Positions 17,865-26,399 of a stretch of 64,000 nt of DNA are shown in pieces. The notes under the pieces were generated by a model. That model had not been told where the DNA came from. It was given only the letters and a program-made list of their open reading frames with translations, and ran no database searches. The stretch lies in assembly GCF_001427525.1 (NCBI RefSeq), contig NZ_LMGU01000001.1, positions 1,211,788-1,275,787 on the forward strand, given 5' to 3'. The DNA comes from Microbacterium sp. Root61. Its GTDB lineage: Bacteria > Actinomycetota > Actinomycetes > Actinomycetales > Microbacteriaceae. Positions within the stretch are counted from its first letter, which is position 1. Every line of letters begins with the position of its first letter. The translations under genes were made by a program, and so were the position numbers.

Positions 17865-18659
17865 CTACTGCGCGAGGGCGGGTGCGATCCGATCAGCGAC
17901 GCCGGACACCGACAGCGCGACCTCGGCGGCCCGCCGTCCCTCCGCGATGAGGCGCGGCACGTCGGACATCATCCACTGCGCCATCCCCTCCATCTCGGGC
18001 TGGATCAGCACCACCGACGGATCGTTCACCAGATCCGCCGTGCGGGTGACGGTGCGCATCATCCGCACGTTCTCCCATTTCGCGTGCAGACGCACCACGA
18101 TCACGCGTTCGGCGCCGAGCTCACGCGCCGCCGCGACGGGCACGTTGTCGACCATGCCCCCGTCCGCCAGCAACTGACGGCCGCGACGCACCGGCGGGAG
18201 CAGGCCCGGAACGGCGATCGACGATCGGAGGGCGACGCTCAGCGGCCCATGATCGATCGTGATGCCTCGGCGTGTGCGCAGGTCGGTGGCGTACGCGCCG
18301 AACCGACGGGGTAGGTCTTCGATGAGCGGGTCCGAGCCCAGCGCATCGATGACGGCGTCGGTCACCACTCGCGTATCGAGCAGTCCCCAGCGCGGGCTGA
18401 ACGACCACCGGGCGATGTGGCTCCACCGGAACGTGGCGACGGCGCGTTCGATCGCAGTGAGGTCGGATCCCGCCGCGTACGCGGCCGCGACCAGGGCGCC
18501 CGAGCTCGTGCCGGTGGCGATGCCCGGACGGATGCCTCGTTCGGCCAGGACCTGCAGCACGCCTACGTGGGCCGCGCCGAACGCGCCTCCACCGCCGAGC
18601 ACGAGACCCAGAGCGGCGTCGTCGCCGCGTACGTCGATGTCGTTGTTCACGTTCGTCAC
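17865..18659 (-). CDS. Patatin-like phospholipase
   Basis: 264 residues with the full patatin Ser-Asp dyad machinery: oxyanion-hole motif LGGGGAFGAAHVG, nucleophile GTSSG (S52) and catalytic aspartate in LADGGMVDNVP. It resembles the RssA-type bacterial patatins, likely hydrolysing lipid esters near the membrane. The GTG at 18659 is chosen because GGGGGAG lies 4-5 nt upstream and the family homology begins within 20 residues; the open frame continues much further upstream without family character. Confidence 0.9.
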   Translation of the reverse strand: MTNVNNDIDVRGDDAALGLVLGGGGAFGAAHVGVLQVLAERGIRPGIATGTSSGALVAAAYAAGSDLTAIERAVATFRWSHIARWSFSPRWGLLDTRVVTDAVIDALGSDPLIEDLPRRFGAYATDLRTRRGITIDHGPLSVALRSSIAVPGLLPPVRRGRQLLADGGMVDNVPVAAARELGAERVIVVRLHAKWENVRMMRTVTRTADLVNDPSVVLIQPEMEGMAQWMMSDVPRLIAEGRRAAEVALSVSGVADRIAPALAQ

Positions 18660-19040
18660 GTCACTCCCCCAGGTGTTGCGGCCACAGGGAAAGTACCAAA
18701 GCCGACCCCGCAGTAACTGACCGAAAGCCATGCGGAGGCTGAATGCGGGTCGAGAGCGAGAGTTCGATCTGGTCACGCCGCTGCCGTCACCGATCGTCGG
18801 GCGCTGGTGCGAGGGGCGCTCTCCGTCTGAGGAGTTTTCTCCCTTTCGTGCCCGTGCCGTGTTTTCTAGAGTGATGTCACCCGACCGGACGACCCGTGTC
18901 TGCTCCGGCGGTGAAGGGGTGTCTTCCTTTTCAGGAAGGCTGTATCGGCGACGAAGCTGACTTCTGGCTCTGGGGGCTGGATGCGCGTGCGTTCTCGTTC
19001 GCGTCCCTGAGTCGGGCATTGGGGGTGCCTGACCTTCTTC
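18660..19040. other. Long intergenic stretch
   Basis: No convincing gene. A short hairpin (CTTCCT/AGGAAG around TTTC) lies near 18925. A 66-codon open frame at 18896-19096 has no protein-like character. The stretch could be a 5' leader or contain a small RNA, but nothing proves it. Confidence 0.4.
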
Positions 19041-19083
19041 CTGACGGTCGGCGACGAGGCGAGTGCTTCGCGCCGACCGTCAG
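19041..19083. repeat. Long near-perfect hairpin upstream of response regulator
   Basis: A perfect 13-bp inverted repeat (CTGACGGTCGGCG / CGCCGACCGTCAG) whose loop folds into six more pairs (CGAGGC / GCTTCG) around a GAGT tetraloop, with one bulged A. It ends 26 nt before the regulator ATG. No T-run follows, so it is either a terminator for upstream transcription or an operator/attenuator. Confidence 0.6.
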
Positions 19084-19109
19084 TCGTGGTCGATAGACTG
19101 CGGATCGCT

Positions 19110-19784
19110 ATGACCGATGAGCGCGCCATTCGAGTCCTCGTCGTCGAGGATCAGTCGCTCTTTCGTTCGCTGCTGTGCGACCTCGTCCGCCACGAGGACG
19201 GATTCGAGCTGAGGGGTTCGGCTGAAACCGTCGCCGACGCACGTGCTCTCGCTCACGCGACGGCCGTCGACGTGATGCTGCTCGATGTCGACCTGCCCGA
19301 TGGCAACGGATTCGCGCTGGCTCGGTCTCTGCGCGTGCGGCAGCCTGACTTGGGCATCGTCCTGCTGTCGGGCCACGACGTGATGGAGCTCCTCCTCGGC
19401 CTTCCCGACGACGAACGAGTCGGCTGGAGCTACCTGTCGAAGGTGTCGTCGACCTCCCGCGCGACGCTGCTCCGAGCGCTGCGCGCGAGCGCGCGCGGCA
19501 ACAGCATGCTCGACCCCGAGCTTCTCTCCCGACGCGTGCCGCGGAGGGGAACCGCCCTCGCGGACCTCACACCGCGACAGCTGCATGCACTCCGGCTGCT
19601 CGCCGAAGGCCTCTCGAACGCGGCCATCGCGCACGAGATGTCCATCTCGGCGCACTCTGTCGACAACCTCCTCAACGCGGTGTACGCAGCCCTCGGCGTT
19701 CGAGACGACGGCCGCCTCAACAGCCGGGTCGCGGCAGCTCTGCACCTCGTGCGCGACGGCGCGCAGGCGGGCCCGCCGCGGTGA
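19110..19784 (+). CDS. LuxR-family two-component response regulator
   Basis: 224 residues. The receiver domain has the acidic pair in VVEDQ (E13, D14), the phospho-acceptor D59 in MLLDVDLPDG and a threonine/serine-lysine end (YLSKVSS). The C-terminal LuxR-type HTH reads LTPRQLHALRLLAEGLSNAA and later MSISAHSVDNLLNAVYAAL. The ATG has no Shine-Dalgarno; TAGACT 10 nt upstream suggests a leaderless transcript. It overlaps the kinase gene by 4 bp (GTGA), so the two are translationally coupled and presumably a cognate pair. Confidence 0.9.
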   Translation: MTDERAIRVLVVEDQSLFRSLLCDLVRHEDGFELRGSAETVADARALAHATAVDVMLLDVDLPDGNGFALARSLRVRQPDLGIVLLSGHDVMELLLGLPDDERVGWSYLSKVSSTSRATLLRALRASARGNSMLDPELLSRRVPRRGTALADLTPRQLHALRLLAEGLSNAAIAHEMSISAHSVDNLLNAVYAALGVRDDGRLNSRVAAALHLVRDGAQAGPPR

Positions 19785-20965
19785 AGAAGACCGAGTGGAT
19801 GCCGCAACCGGCGGCTGATCGTCGGGACGACAGGCGCGTCTTCCTTCTGACCGCCGGGGCGCTACTGGTCACGTTCAGCCTCGGGGCGACGTTGCAGGCG
19901 GTCTTCGTCTTCCGGCCGGAGCGGCTGTCGCTGCTCGACCTCGCCGCCGATGCGCCACTTCTCCCCCACCGGTTCTTCGCGAATCTGCTCGCCGTCGCCG
20001 TCGTACTCGGGGTATCCGCGGCGGTACGGCTCAATGAGCTCCGCACGACCGCCCGCATCGTATCGATGGTGGTTCTCGCCGTGTCGGTCGCGGTGCTGCG
20101 GCACATGCTGCAACTGGCATTGGGCATCTACTCCGATCCACCGGTCGAGATCAGCACGGTCGAGATCGCATCGGTCGCCGTGATCGTGTTCCTCTCGCTG
20201 GCGATCGCCGTCGTCCAGGTTCAGGCGCGGGGACGGTTGCGTGTGCAGGAGCGCACAGCGGCGGCGCAAAGGCAACGGGCATCGGCCGCACTCGCGGAGC
20301 TGACGACCGAAGAGGTCCGCGTCCGGCGGGAAGTGGCGGAAGGACTGCACGGAACGCTGCAGGGGCGCCTGGTCATGAGTCAGGCGCGGGTGGCCGGCAT
20401 GCTTCGACGAGGACGCTCGGGCGGCTGGTCTCGCGACGCGCTGGGCGAACTCGAGGAACTGCAGCAGGAGCTGGAAGACATCCGCGAACGAGACATCCGC
20501 GAACTGAGTCAGCTCATCTACCCGGTCGGAGTGGACGTCAGCGTCGCCCACTCCGTCCACACGCTCGTACGCCGGATCCCGGCCGACATCGCCGTCGTGG
20601 CCACGATCTCGCCGGAGGTCGATCGTGCGTTGGGTGGTGCGGCACCCGACGTGGTCAGCGAGCGCATCGCCATCGTGCGCGCGGTCGAAGAAGGCACGAC
20701 GAACGCGCTGCGCCACGGCGCCGCGACGGAGATCCGCATCGACGTCCGCCTGGTGCACGGGCCGGAGATGGCACGTACCCGGGTGAGAGTGGATGACGAT
20801 GGTGTCGGAATCCCCGAGTCGCCGCGGTGGAACGGTCTGAAACGCATCGCAGAACGCCTTGAGGTCCACGGCGGGCGGGTGGAGCTCACCGCCTCGCCGC
20901 TCGGCGGGGCGAGGCTCGAGGTGGAGCTGGATGGAGGACGTGGCGCGGTCGCGGGCGAAACGTAG
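19781..20965 (+). CDS. Sensor histidine kinase (NarL/LuxR-partner type)
   Basis: 394 residues. About four N-terminal membrane helices (for example VFLLTAGALLVTFSLGATLQ) are followed by a cytoplasmic dimerisation helix EEVRVRREVAEGLHGTLQGR and an ATPase domain with EGTTNALRHG (N box) and VDDDGVGIPESPRWNGLKRI (G box). The family's usual E(L/I)HDG phospho-site is altered: the only histidine lies at GLHGT, so it may be the site or the protein may be degenerate. GTG start overlapping the regulator's stop. Confidence 0.87.
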   Translation: MKKTEWMPQPAADRRDDRRVFLLTAGALLVTFSLGATLQAVFVFRPERLSLLDLAADAPLLPHRFFANLLAVAVVLGVSAAVRLNELRTTARIVSMVVLAVSVAVLRHMLQLALGIYSDPPVEISTVEIASVAVIVFLSLAIAVVQVQARGRLRVQERTAAAQRQRASAALAELTTEEVRVRREVAEGLHGTLQGRLVMSQARVAGMLRRGRSGGWSRDALGELEELQQELEDIRERDIRELSQLIYPVGVDVSVAHSVHTLVRRIPADIAVVATISPEVDRALGGAAPDVVSERIAIVRAVEEGTTNALRHGAATEIRIDVRLVHGPEMARTRVRVDDDGVGIPESPRWNGLKRIAERLEVHGGRVELTASPLGGARLEVELDGGRGAVAGET

Positions 20966-21003
20966 ACGCGGACGGCGGTCGACAAGCGCGCGACATCACG
21001 ACA

Positions 21004-21939
21004 TCACGCGCCGGCACCCACGTTGCGCATGGTTGCTCCCGATCTGGCGGCCAGCCCCGTTGCGGTGGCGGCGATGGTCCGCCGCATGACCTCCACGGCG
21101 ATCGTAGGCGTGAAGTCCGCCGGGTGGGCGATGCTGATCGTGCGAGTGAGTCTCGGCTCCGCGAGCCGCACCGACCGCAACCCCGGCCTATCGATGAGCA
21201 CCATCGCCGGGACGATCGCCACTCCGAGCCCGCGCTCAACGAACCGAAGCACGGCGTCCATCTCCGCGCCCTCGACGACCACGTCAGGGGTGAGACCGGC
21301 CGCGAGAAACGCGGCATCCGTTGCGCTGCGCAGGTCGTACGTCGAGCTGAAGACGATCTGCGGCAGATTCGCGACTTCCGCCAGGCCCACCGCGTCGCGG
21401 GTGGTGACCGGCGGCGCGTTGCTGGATGAGATCACCACGAGTTCTTCGACCAGCAAGGGCGTCACGGTGAACCGCTCCGACGACGTCGCCGTCGACGTCG
21501 TGATCAGTGCCAGATCCAGCTCACCGCTCGCCAGTTCATCGAGCAGGCGTCGTGATCCGTGCTCGGAGAGATGCAGATCGATCGCGGGATAGGACGTGTG
21601 GAAGGTGTTGAGCGCTTCGGCGACGAGGCTGATCGACAGGGTGGGTGTGGCCCCGAGTCGCACTCTCCCCCGCTGCAACCCCGAGAGCTCGGCCAGCTCG
21701 CGCCGAATCGACTGCGCGTCGGACAGCATCCGCCGGGCCAGAGGCAGGAGCGATTCACCGGCGATCGTGAGCGTGCTGCCTCCGCGGGAACGGCGGAAAA
21801 GCTCCGCGCCGAGGTCCTGCTCGAGCGCAGCGATCTGACGGCTCAGGGAAGGTTGGGCGAGATGCAGCCGCTCGGCCGCGCGGGTGAAGTTCCCAAACTC
21901 GGCGACTTCGACGAAACTGCGTAGCTGTTCCAGGTTCAC
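21004..21939 (-). CDS. LysR family transcriptional regulator
   Basis: 311 residues: N-terminal HTH (EQLRSFVEVAEFGNFTRAAE, LAQPSLSRQIAALEQDLGAE) and a two-lobed effector domain (LRLGATPTLSISLVAEALN). It is divergent from an SdhA-like flavoprotein gene 76 bp away, its expected target. GTG start; TATAGG next to the start suggests a short or absent leader. The 76-bp gap holds an ATAC-N7-CTAT element suited to a T-N11-A LysR box. Confidence 0.93.
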   Translation of the reverse strand: MNLEQLRSFVEVAEFGNFTRAAERLHLAQPSLSRQIAALEQDLGAELFRRSRGGSTLTIAGESLLPLARRMLSDAQSIRRELAELSGLQRGRVRLGATPTLSISLVAEALNTFHTSYPAIDLHLSEHGSRRLLDELASGELDLALITTSTATSSERFTVTPLLVEELVVISSSNAPPVTTRDAVGLAEVANLPQIVFSSTYDLRSATDAAFLAAGLTPDVVVEGAEMDAVLRFVERGLGVAIVPAMVLIDRPGLRSVRLAEPRLTRTISIAHPADFTPTIAVEVMRRTIAATATGLAARSGATMRNVGAGA

Positions 21940-22015
21940 ACCTATACGTTATCGCTATCGAAACGACCAGATATATGCATTGGAGTAATCGCACAAGCCT
22001 GCCTACCGTGGAGGG

Positions 22016-23749
22016 ATGCACACCTCAGAACGACAGATCTCGACCACAGTCCTGGTCATCGGCACCGGCGGTTCCGGCCTCCGCGCGGCGATCGAGCTCG
22101 ACGAAGCCGGGGTGGACGTACTCGCGCTCGGGAAGCGCCCCAAGTCCGACGCCCACACCTCCCTCGCGGCCGGCGGCATCAACGCCGCGCTCGCGACGAT
22201 GGATGCCGAGGACAGCTGGCAGCAGCACGCCGCCGACACGCTCAAGGAGAGCTACCTGCTCGCCAATCCGCGCACCGTCGAGATCGTCACCTCAGGAGCC
22301 GCGCGCGGCATCGACGACCTGGAGCGCTACGGCATGCCGTTCGCGCGCGAGGAGGACGGCCGGATCTCGCAGCGGTTCTTCGGCGCCCACACCTACCGCC
22401 GGACCGCGTTCGCAGGCGACTACACCGGGCTGGAGATCCAGCGGACGCTGATCAACCGTGCGGCGCAGCTGCAGGTGCCGATCCTCGACACCGTCTACGT
22501 CACACGCATCCTCGTGAATGAGGAGGGTGCGGTCTTCGGGGCGTACGGCTTCGACCTCGAGGATGGAACGCGCTACCTGATCCATGCCGACGCCGTCATC
22601 CTCGCTGCCGGCGGCCACAACCGCATCTGGCGGCGCACATCCTCTCGACGCGACGAGAACACCGGCGACTCGTTCCGCCTGGCCGTCGAGGCGGGCGGTC
22701 GTTTGCGCGACCCCGAGCTCGTGCAGTTCCATCCGAGTGGCATCATCGAGCCCGAGAACGCGGCGGGCACCCTCGTATCCGAGGCCGCCCGCGGCGAAGG
22801 CGGCATCCTGCGCAACGGCCTCGGCGAGCGCTTCATGCACAAGTACGACCCTGAACGGCTCGAGCTCTCCACTCGTGATCGCGTGGCGCTCGCCTGCTAC
22901 ACCGAGATCAAGGAAGGACGCGGAACCCCGAACGGAGGTGTCTGGCTGGATGTCTCGCATCTCCCGCGAGAGACGATCATGACGCGGCTACCCCGCGTCT
23001 ACCAGACGATGCTCGAACTCCAGATGCTCGACATCACGACCGATCCGATCGAGATCGCACCCACCGCGCACTACTCGATGGGCGGAGTGTGGGTGCGTCC
23101 CTCCGACCACTCCACGGACGTGCCCGGGCTCTACGCCATCGGCGAGGCATCCTCGGGCCTGCACGGGGCGAATCGGCTGGGCGGCAACTCTCTCATCGAG
23201 CTGCTGGTGTTCGGTCGCATCGTCGGCCAGGCTGCAGCCGACTACTCGGCCGCATTGTCGGCGCAGACCCGCTCGGCGGCAGCGGTCGAAGTCGCCCGGG
23301 CGGAGATCTCCGACCTGCTTGCGGCATCCGGCACCGAAAACGTGCGCGCGCTGCAGCGTGCCGTCCGCAACACGATGACCGAGCACGCCGGAGTCGTGCG
23401 CGACGAAATCGGATTGCTCACCGGCCTCGCCGAACTGGACGCGATCGAGGCTCGCATCGCCGACATCGGCGTGCACCCCGACATCGCCGGCTATCAGGAC
23501 CTCGCACACGCCTTCGACCTGAAGTCAGCCGTCCTGGCGGCGCGGGCCACCCTCGAAGCCGCGCTGGAGCGGCGGGAGACCCGCGGCTGCCACAACCGCA
23601 GCGACTACCCCGAGATCGATCCGGAGCTGCAGGTGAACCTCGTCTGGTCGCCCTCGACCGGCATCGTACGCGAACAGATTCCGCCCATCCCGGCCGAGAT
23701 CGCCGATCTCATGCGGGAGGTCTCCGTGGTCGGCAAACTCGTCGAATAG
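22016..23749 (+). CDS. SdhA/FrdA-like FAD-dependent oxidoreductase
   Basis: 577 residues of the succinate dehydrogenase/fumarate reductase flavoprotein superfamily. It has the FAD motif VLVIGTGGSGLRAAIELDEA (GTGGSG at 16-21), H47 in AHTSLAAGGINAAL at the position that carries covalent FAD in SdhA, HPSGI, the GGVWV substrate strand and GEASSGLHGANRLGGNSLIE. The C-terminus ends in the CHNRSDYPE segment typical of the family. L-aspartate oxidase is less likely because H47 is kept. No iron-sulfur or membrane-anchor gene is nearby, so it may be soluble. LysR gene divergent. Confidence 0.88.
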   Translation: MHTSERQISTTVLVIGTGGSGLRAAIELDEAGVDVLALGKRPKSDAHTSLAAGGINAALATMDAEDSWQQHAADTLKESYLLANPRTVEIVTSGAARGIDDLERYGMPFAREEDGRISQRFFGAHTYRRTAFAGDYTGLEIQRTLINRAAQLQVPILDTVYVTRILVNEEGAVFGAYGFDLEDGTRYLIHADAVILAAGGHNRIWRRTSSRRDENTGDSFRLAVEAGGRLRDPELVQFHPSGIIEPENAAGTLVSEAARGEGGILRNGLGERFMHKYDPERLELSTRDRVALACYTEIKEGRGTPNGGVWLDVSHLPRETIMTRLPRVYQTMLELQMLDITTDPIEIAPTAHYSMGGVWVRPSDHSTDVPGLYAIGEASSGLHGANRLGGNSLIELLVFGRIVGQAAADYSAALSAQTRSAAAVEVARAEISDLLAASGTENVRALQRAVRNTMTEHAGVVRDEIGLLTGLAELDAIEARIADIGVHPDIAGYQDLAHAFDLKSAVLAARATLEAALERRETRGCHNRSDYPEIDPELQVNLVWSPSTGIVREQIPPIPAEIADLMREVSVVGKLVE

Positions 23750-23880
23750 AACTGCCCCCTCAGAGGATCCCCCGCCAGCGTGCAGACGCCGCCACTCGCT
23801 TCGGTCGATGACGGCGAGCGATCCCGATTGCCGGTGCGGTCGGCGAACCAGTCGTCATCCCTGGGTGAGATTGCGAAGAC

Positions 23881-24873
23881 CTATCCGACGTCGGACGGAT
23901 CCCGGGCGCTGAAGAGCCCCAGGATGTCATCGACGGTCGCGAGGGGCTTCCGTTTGGCCGGGTCGATCACCCACGCGGTTTCGTGAAGGAAGTCGGCCGG
24001 GCGAGCCTCGCTCCACAGCCGGCATCGGATCGTGTCGAAGGTGTTCATCGTGACCCCCAATCCGTTGTACTCGGACGGGAAGACGGCGCTGTAGGTCTTG
24101 TGGTGGAGGCTGGGGAACGACGCCCGATAGTGCTTGTTGTAGATCGGATCGAACATCCGGATGGTGGCGGCCTCGGCCAGTGCGATCAACGTTTCGCGAT
24201 CGAAGCGAGGATTCGCTCCCGCCCACACAGCCTCTGCATCGAGTTCTCGCTCGCTGTCCTGACCATGGATCACCGACACGGTGTTGGTCGCACCGAACTG
24301 CATCGGAATGACCCACAGCTCGTAGCCGGGAGCGTGGTCGACGTGGTCGGCCAGTATCTGCTGGAGCTTGCTGTGCGACAGCAGGCGGCGCTCGGTGACA
24401 CCTTTGTCGTCGTTGCTCTTGCCCACGTAGAGCACTTCGAGGTCGAGCAGCGTCTCATCGACGATCGGTGCCTCCGCCCGTGCTTGAGGCCGTTGAAGCT
24501 GGACGAGTGAGCCATCGAGCGTGAGCAGTTGGCCCGCACGACCCTCGGCCAGTCGCTCATCGTTCGTGTCGTGAATCTCGAAGAAGAGCCCGCCATCTTC
24601 GAGAAGGAACTGACCCTGGAAGCCCTCATATATGAGGGTGACGGCATCCCCGTCCGGGTTCTCGATGACGACCTGCAGGTCACCGGCGTCATCCGCGACC
24701 TCGACGATGGACAGACGCGGCCTGCGGGCAACGAGGTAGAGCGGAAAGTCCTCGAGTTCCGGCGATTCGGTCAGCGCGCTCGCGAGTTCACTGGGTGCCA
24801 GGCAGACGGCATCCGTCATGCCGACGATGAAGGTCTGCTCAATGGGGAAACGAAAGGAACTGGGTGATGCCAC
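23881..24873 (-). CDS. Hypothetical protein with GIY-YIG-like segment
   Basis: 330 residues, cytoplasmic. The middle segment reads LEVLYVGKSNDDKGVTERRL then LSHSKLQQIL, which fits the start of a GIY-YIG nuclease-like domain (short strand, YVGKS, helix with R, H). The N-terminus is beta-rich. The C-terminus ends in a helical DDILGLFSARD. The rest is unrecognised. A nuclease activity is only a suggestion; the conserved Glu of GIY-YIG enzymes is not obvious. Confidence 0.65.
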   Translation of the reverse strand: MASPSSFRFPIEQTFIVGMTDAVCLAPSELASALTESPELEDFPLYLVARRPRLSIVEVADDAGDLQVVIENPDGDAVTLIYEGFQGQFLLEDGGLFFEIHDTNDERLAEGRAGQLLTLDGSLVQLQRPQARAEAPIVDETLLDLEVLYVGKSNDDKGVTERRLLSHSKLQQILADHVDHAPGYELWVIPMQFGATNTVSVIHGQDSERELDAEAVWAGANPRFDRETLIALAEAATIRMFDPIYNKHYRASFPSLHHKTYSAVFPSEYNGLGVTMNTFDTIRCRLWSEARPADFLHETAWVIDPAKRKPLATVDDILGLFSARDPSDVG

Positions 24874-24950
24874 GCATGCACATTAGCGCGCATGACAGCG
24901 CGCGCGACGTCACGGCGCTGGGCTGACCAGGCGACCCAGCTGCTCCCCCA

Positions 24951-25388
24951 TCAGTCCCGGGGTGGCCGACGCAGCTGCTTGATGTCGGTGCGCTGCTTCT
25001 TCGCCTTCAGCCGCCGTTCCTTGCCGCCCCGACTCTGCTTGGTCGGTCGCCGTGTCGGTGGGGGCGGCTGCAGCGCCTCGCCCACGAGGGCCGCGAGCCG
25101 GGCACGTGCGGCCTCGCGGTTGCGCAGCTGGGCGCGATGCTCGGATGCTGCGATCGTCAGCACGCCGTCCACCAGGCGGCCGCTCAACCGCTCGAGAAGC
25201 CGCTCCCGCTGCGTTGTGGAGAGCGCGGCCGAGCTCGCAGCATCCCAGACGAGTTCCACTCGTGAATCGGTGGTGTTCACGCCCTGCCCACCCGGGCCCG
25301 ATGACCGCGAGAACCGCCACGACAGCTCGGACTCGGGGATCGTGACGCCGGCCGAGACCCGAAGTCCGGGATTGTGGACGGCAGGCAT
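24951..25388 (-). CDS. arfB: Alternative ribosome-rescue peptidyl-tRNA hydrolase
   Basis: 145 residues. The domain is that of class I release factors with SSGPGGQGVNTTDSRVEL; the catalytic GGQ is at 33-35. A long, basic C-terminal tail (KQSRGGKERRLKAKKQRTDI) enters the ribosomal mRNA channel of stalled ribosomes. This is the ArfB (YaeJ) arrangement. Start MPAVHN at 25388 is preferred, since the upstream reading adds 8 atypical residues. Confidence 0.92.
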   Translation of the reverse strand: MPAVHNPGLRVSAGVTIPESELSWRFSRSSGPGGQGVNTTDSRVELVWDAASSAALSTTQRERLLERLSGRLVDGVLTIAASEHRAQLRNREAARARLAALVGEALQPPPPTRRPTKQSRGGKERRLKAKKQRTDIKQLRRPPRD

Positions 25389-25454
25389 GGGTCCATCATC
25401 CTCCGCGGGCACGTGCGGTGGTAACGGATGCGGGTCGGTCCGAGACAGCTGGGC

Positions 25455-26399
25455 CTATTGGCAGTCCATTGGGCTCACCCCAGCGGCTTCGAGTTGGGCG
25501 AGCTTTTCGGCCAGCGTGCTGGCAGGAGCAATCCCCCGCGCGAGAAGACACTCCCCCATGACGTGGGCCGTATACGACGTGTCCTCGTTGGCGACCTGCC
25601 ATGCCCCGTCGACCTGTTCGAACTCGCGGCCGTAGCAGCGCGGCGACGCCCCATCCGTTTCCGATTCCTGCGTCGTTGAGTACTCGATCACCGTCTGGTC
25701 GAGGTCAACGAAGGCGAGGGGAAATCCAGCTTCGGACATGCAGGCGGAGAACCGTTGGTAGGCAGTGACGTACTCCTCGCGGGTCACGACTCCGTCCGCC
25801 AGCGCTGCGGTCTGTGCCGCTGACGGGATAGGAGGCGCCGGCTCGGCCGCCCACGTGCCCCAGATCGAGTACTGCGCGGAGCTCTCGATGGTCAATGAGT
25901 GGGCTTCATCGCCGGAAACGCGGAATTGACCGCCGCCACCGCCGAATGCACTCGATGCTGCGTCCGAGTCGCAGGTCGTCGTCCCACGCGTGCGTTCGTC
26001 TCCATCGAGCGTCGTCACGATGGTTCCGGCATCGAGGCAGCGGAGCCGGTAGATGAAGTCCGTCGCCCCCTGGGGTGGAGTGCCGAGTTCCAACACGGTG
26101 CGGCCAGATCCGGCGTAGGTGAACGGCGTTCCGAGAGGCTTCGCATCGCCCATGGCGGCTTGCCGGGCAGACGTGTCCACGGCGACCACGGTGGTCCCCG
26201 ATTGGTCGTTGGCCAGTGCAACAGCCGATACCGCGCCCCCCGTCAGCGCACCCGCCAGGGTGAATGCGGCGACAGTGGCGATGACCGCGCGTCGGGTCAT
26301 CCGGGTGCGGGGATGGCGAGCTGTTGCGGCATCGGACGTACTGACCAGCATTGCGCGGAGAGCTTCATCACGAACGCCCGGCGTGGGATCAGGATTCAT
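25455..26399 (-). CDS. Membrane-anchored protein co-transcribed with sigma factor
   Basis: 314 residues. A short basic cytoplasmic part (MNPDPTPGVRDEALRAMLVS) precedes one hydrophobic helix (AVIATVAAFTLAGALTGGAV), then a mostly beta extracellular region with cysteines (RFSACMSEAGFP, RCYGREF, GECLLARG). The gene starts 11 bp inside the end of the ECF sigma gene, so the two are coupled. The layout is that of an anti-sigma/sensor, but no known zinc-binding anti-sigma motif is present. Function inferred from position only. Confidence 0.72.
   Translation of the reverse strand: MNPDPTPGVRDEALRAMLVSTSDAATARHPRTRMTRRAVIATVAAFTLAGALTGGAVSAVALANDQSGTTVVAVDTSARQAAMGDAKPLGTPFTYAGSGRTVLELGTPPQGATDFIYRLRCLDAGTIVTTLDGDERTRGTTTCDSDAASSAFGGGGGQFRVSGDEAHSLTIESSAQYSIWGTWAAEPAPPIPSAAQTAALADGVVTREEYVTAYQRFSACMSEAGFPLAFVDLDQTVIEYSTTQESETDGASPRCYGREFEQVDGAWQVANEDTSYTAHVMGECLLARGIAPASTLAEKLAQLEAAGVSPMDCQ

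Noticed and set aside
18896..19096. 66-codon frame upstream of the response regulator
   Set aside because: Overlaps the long hairpin, has no ribosome binding site and no protein-like pattern.
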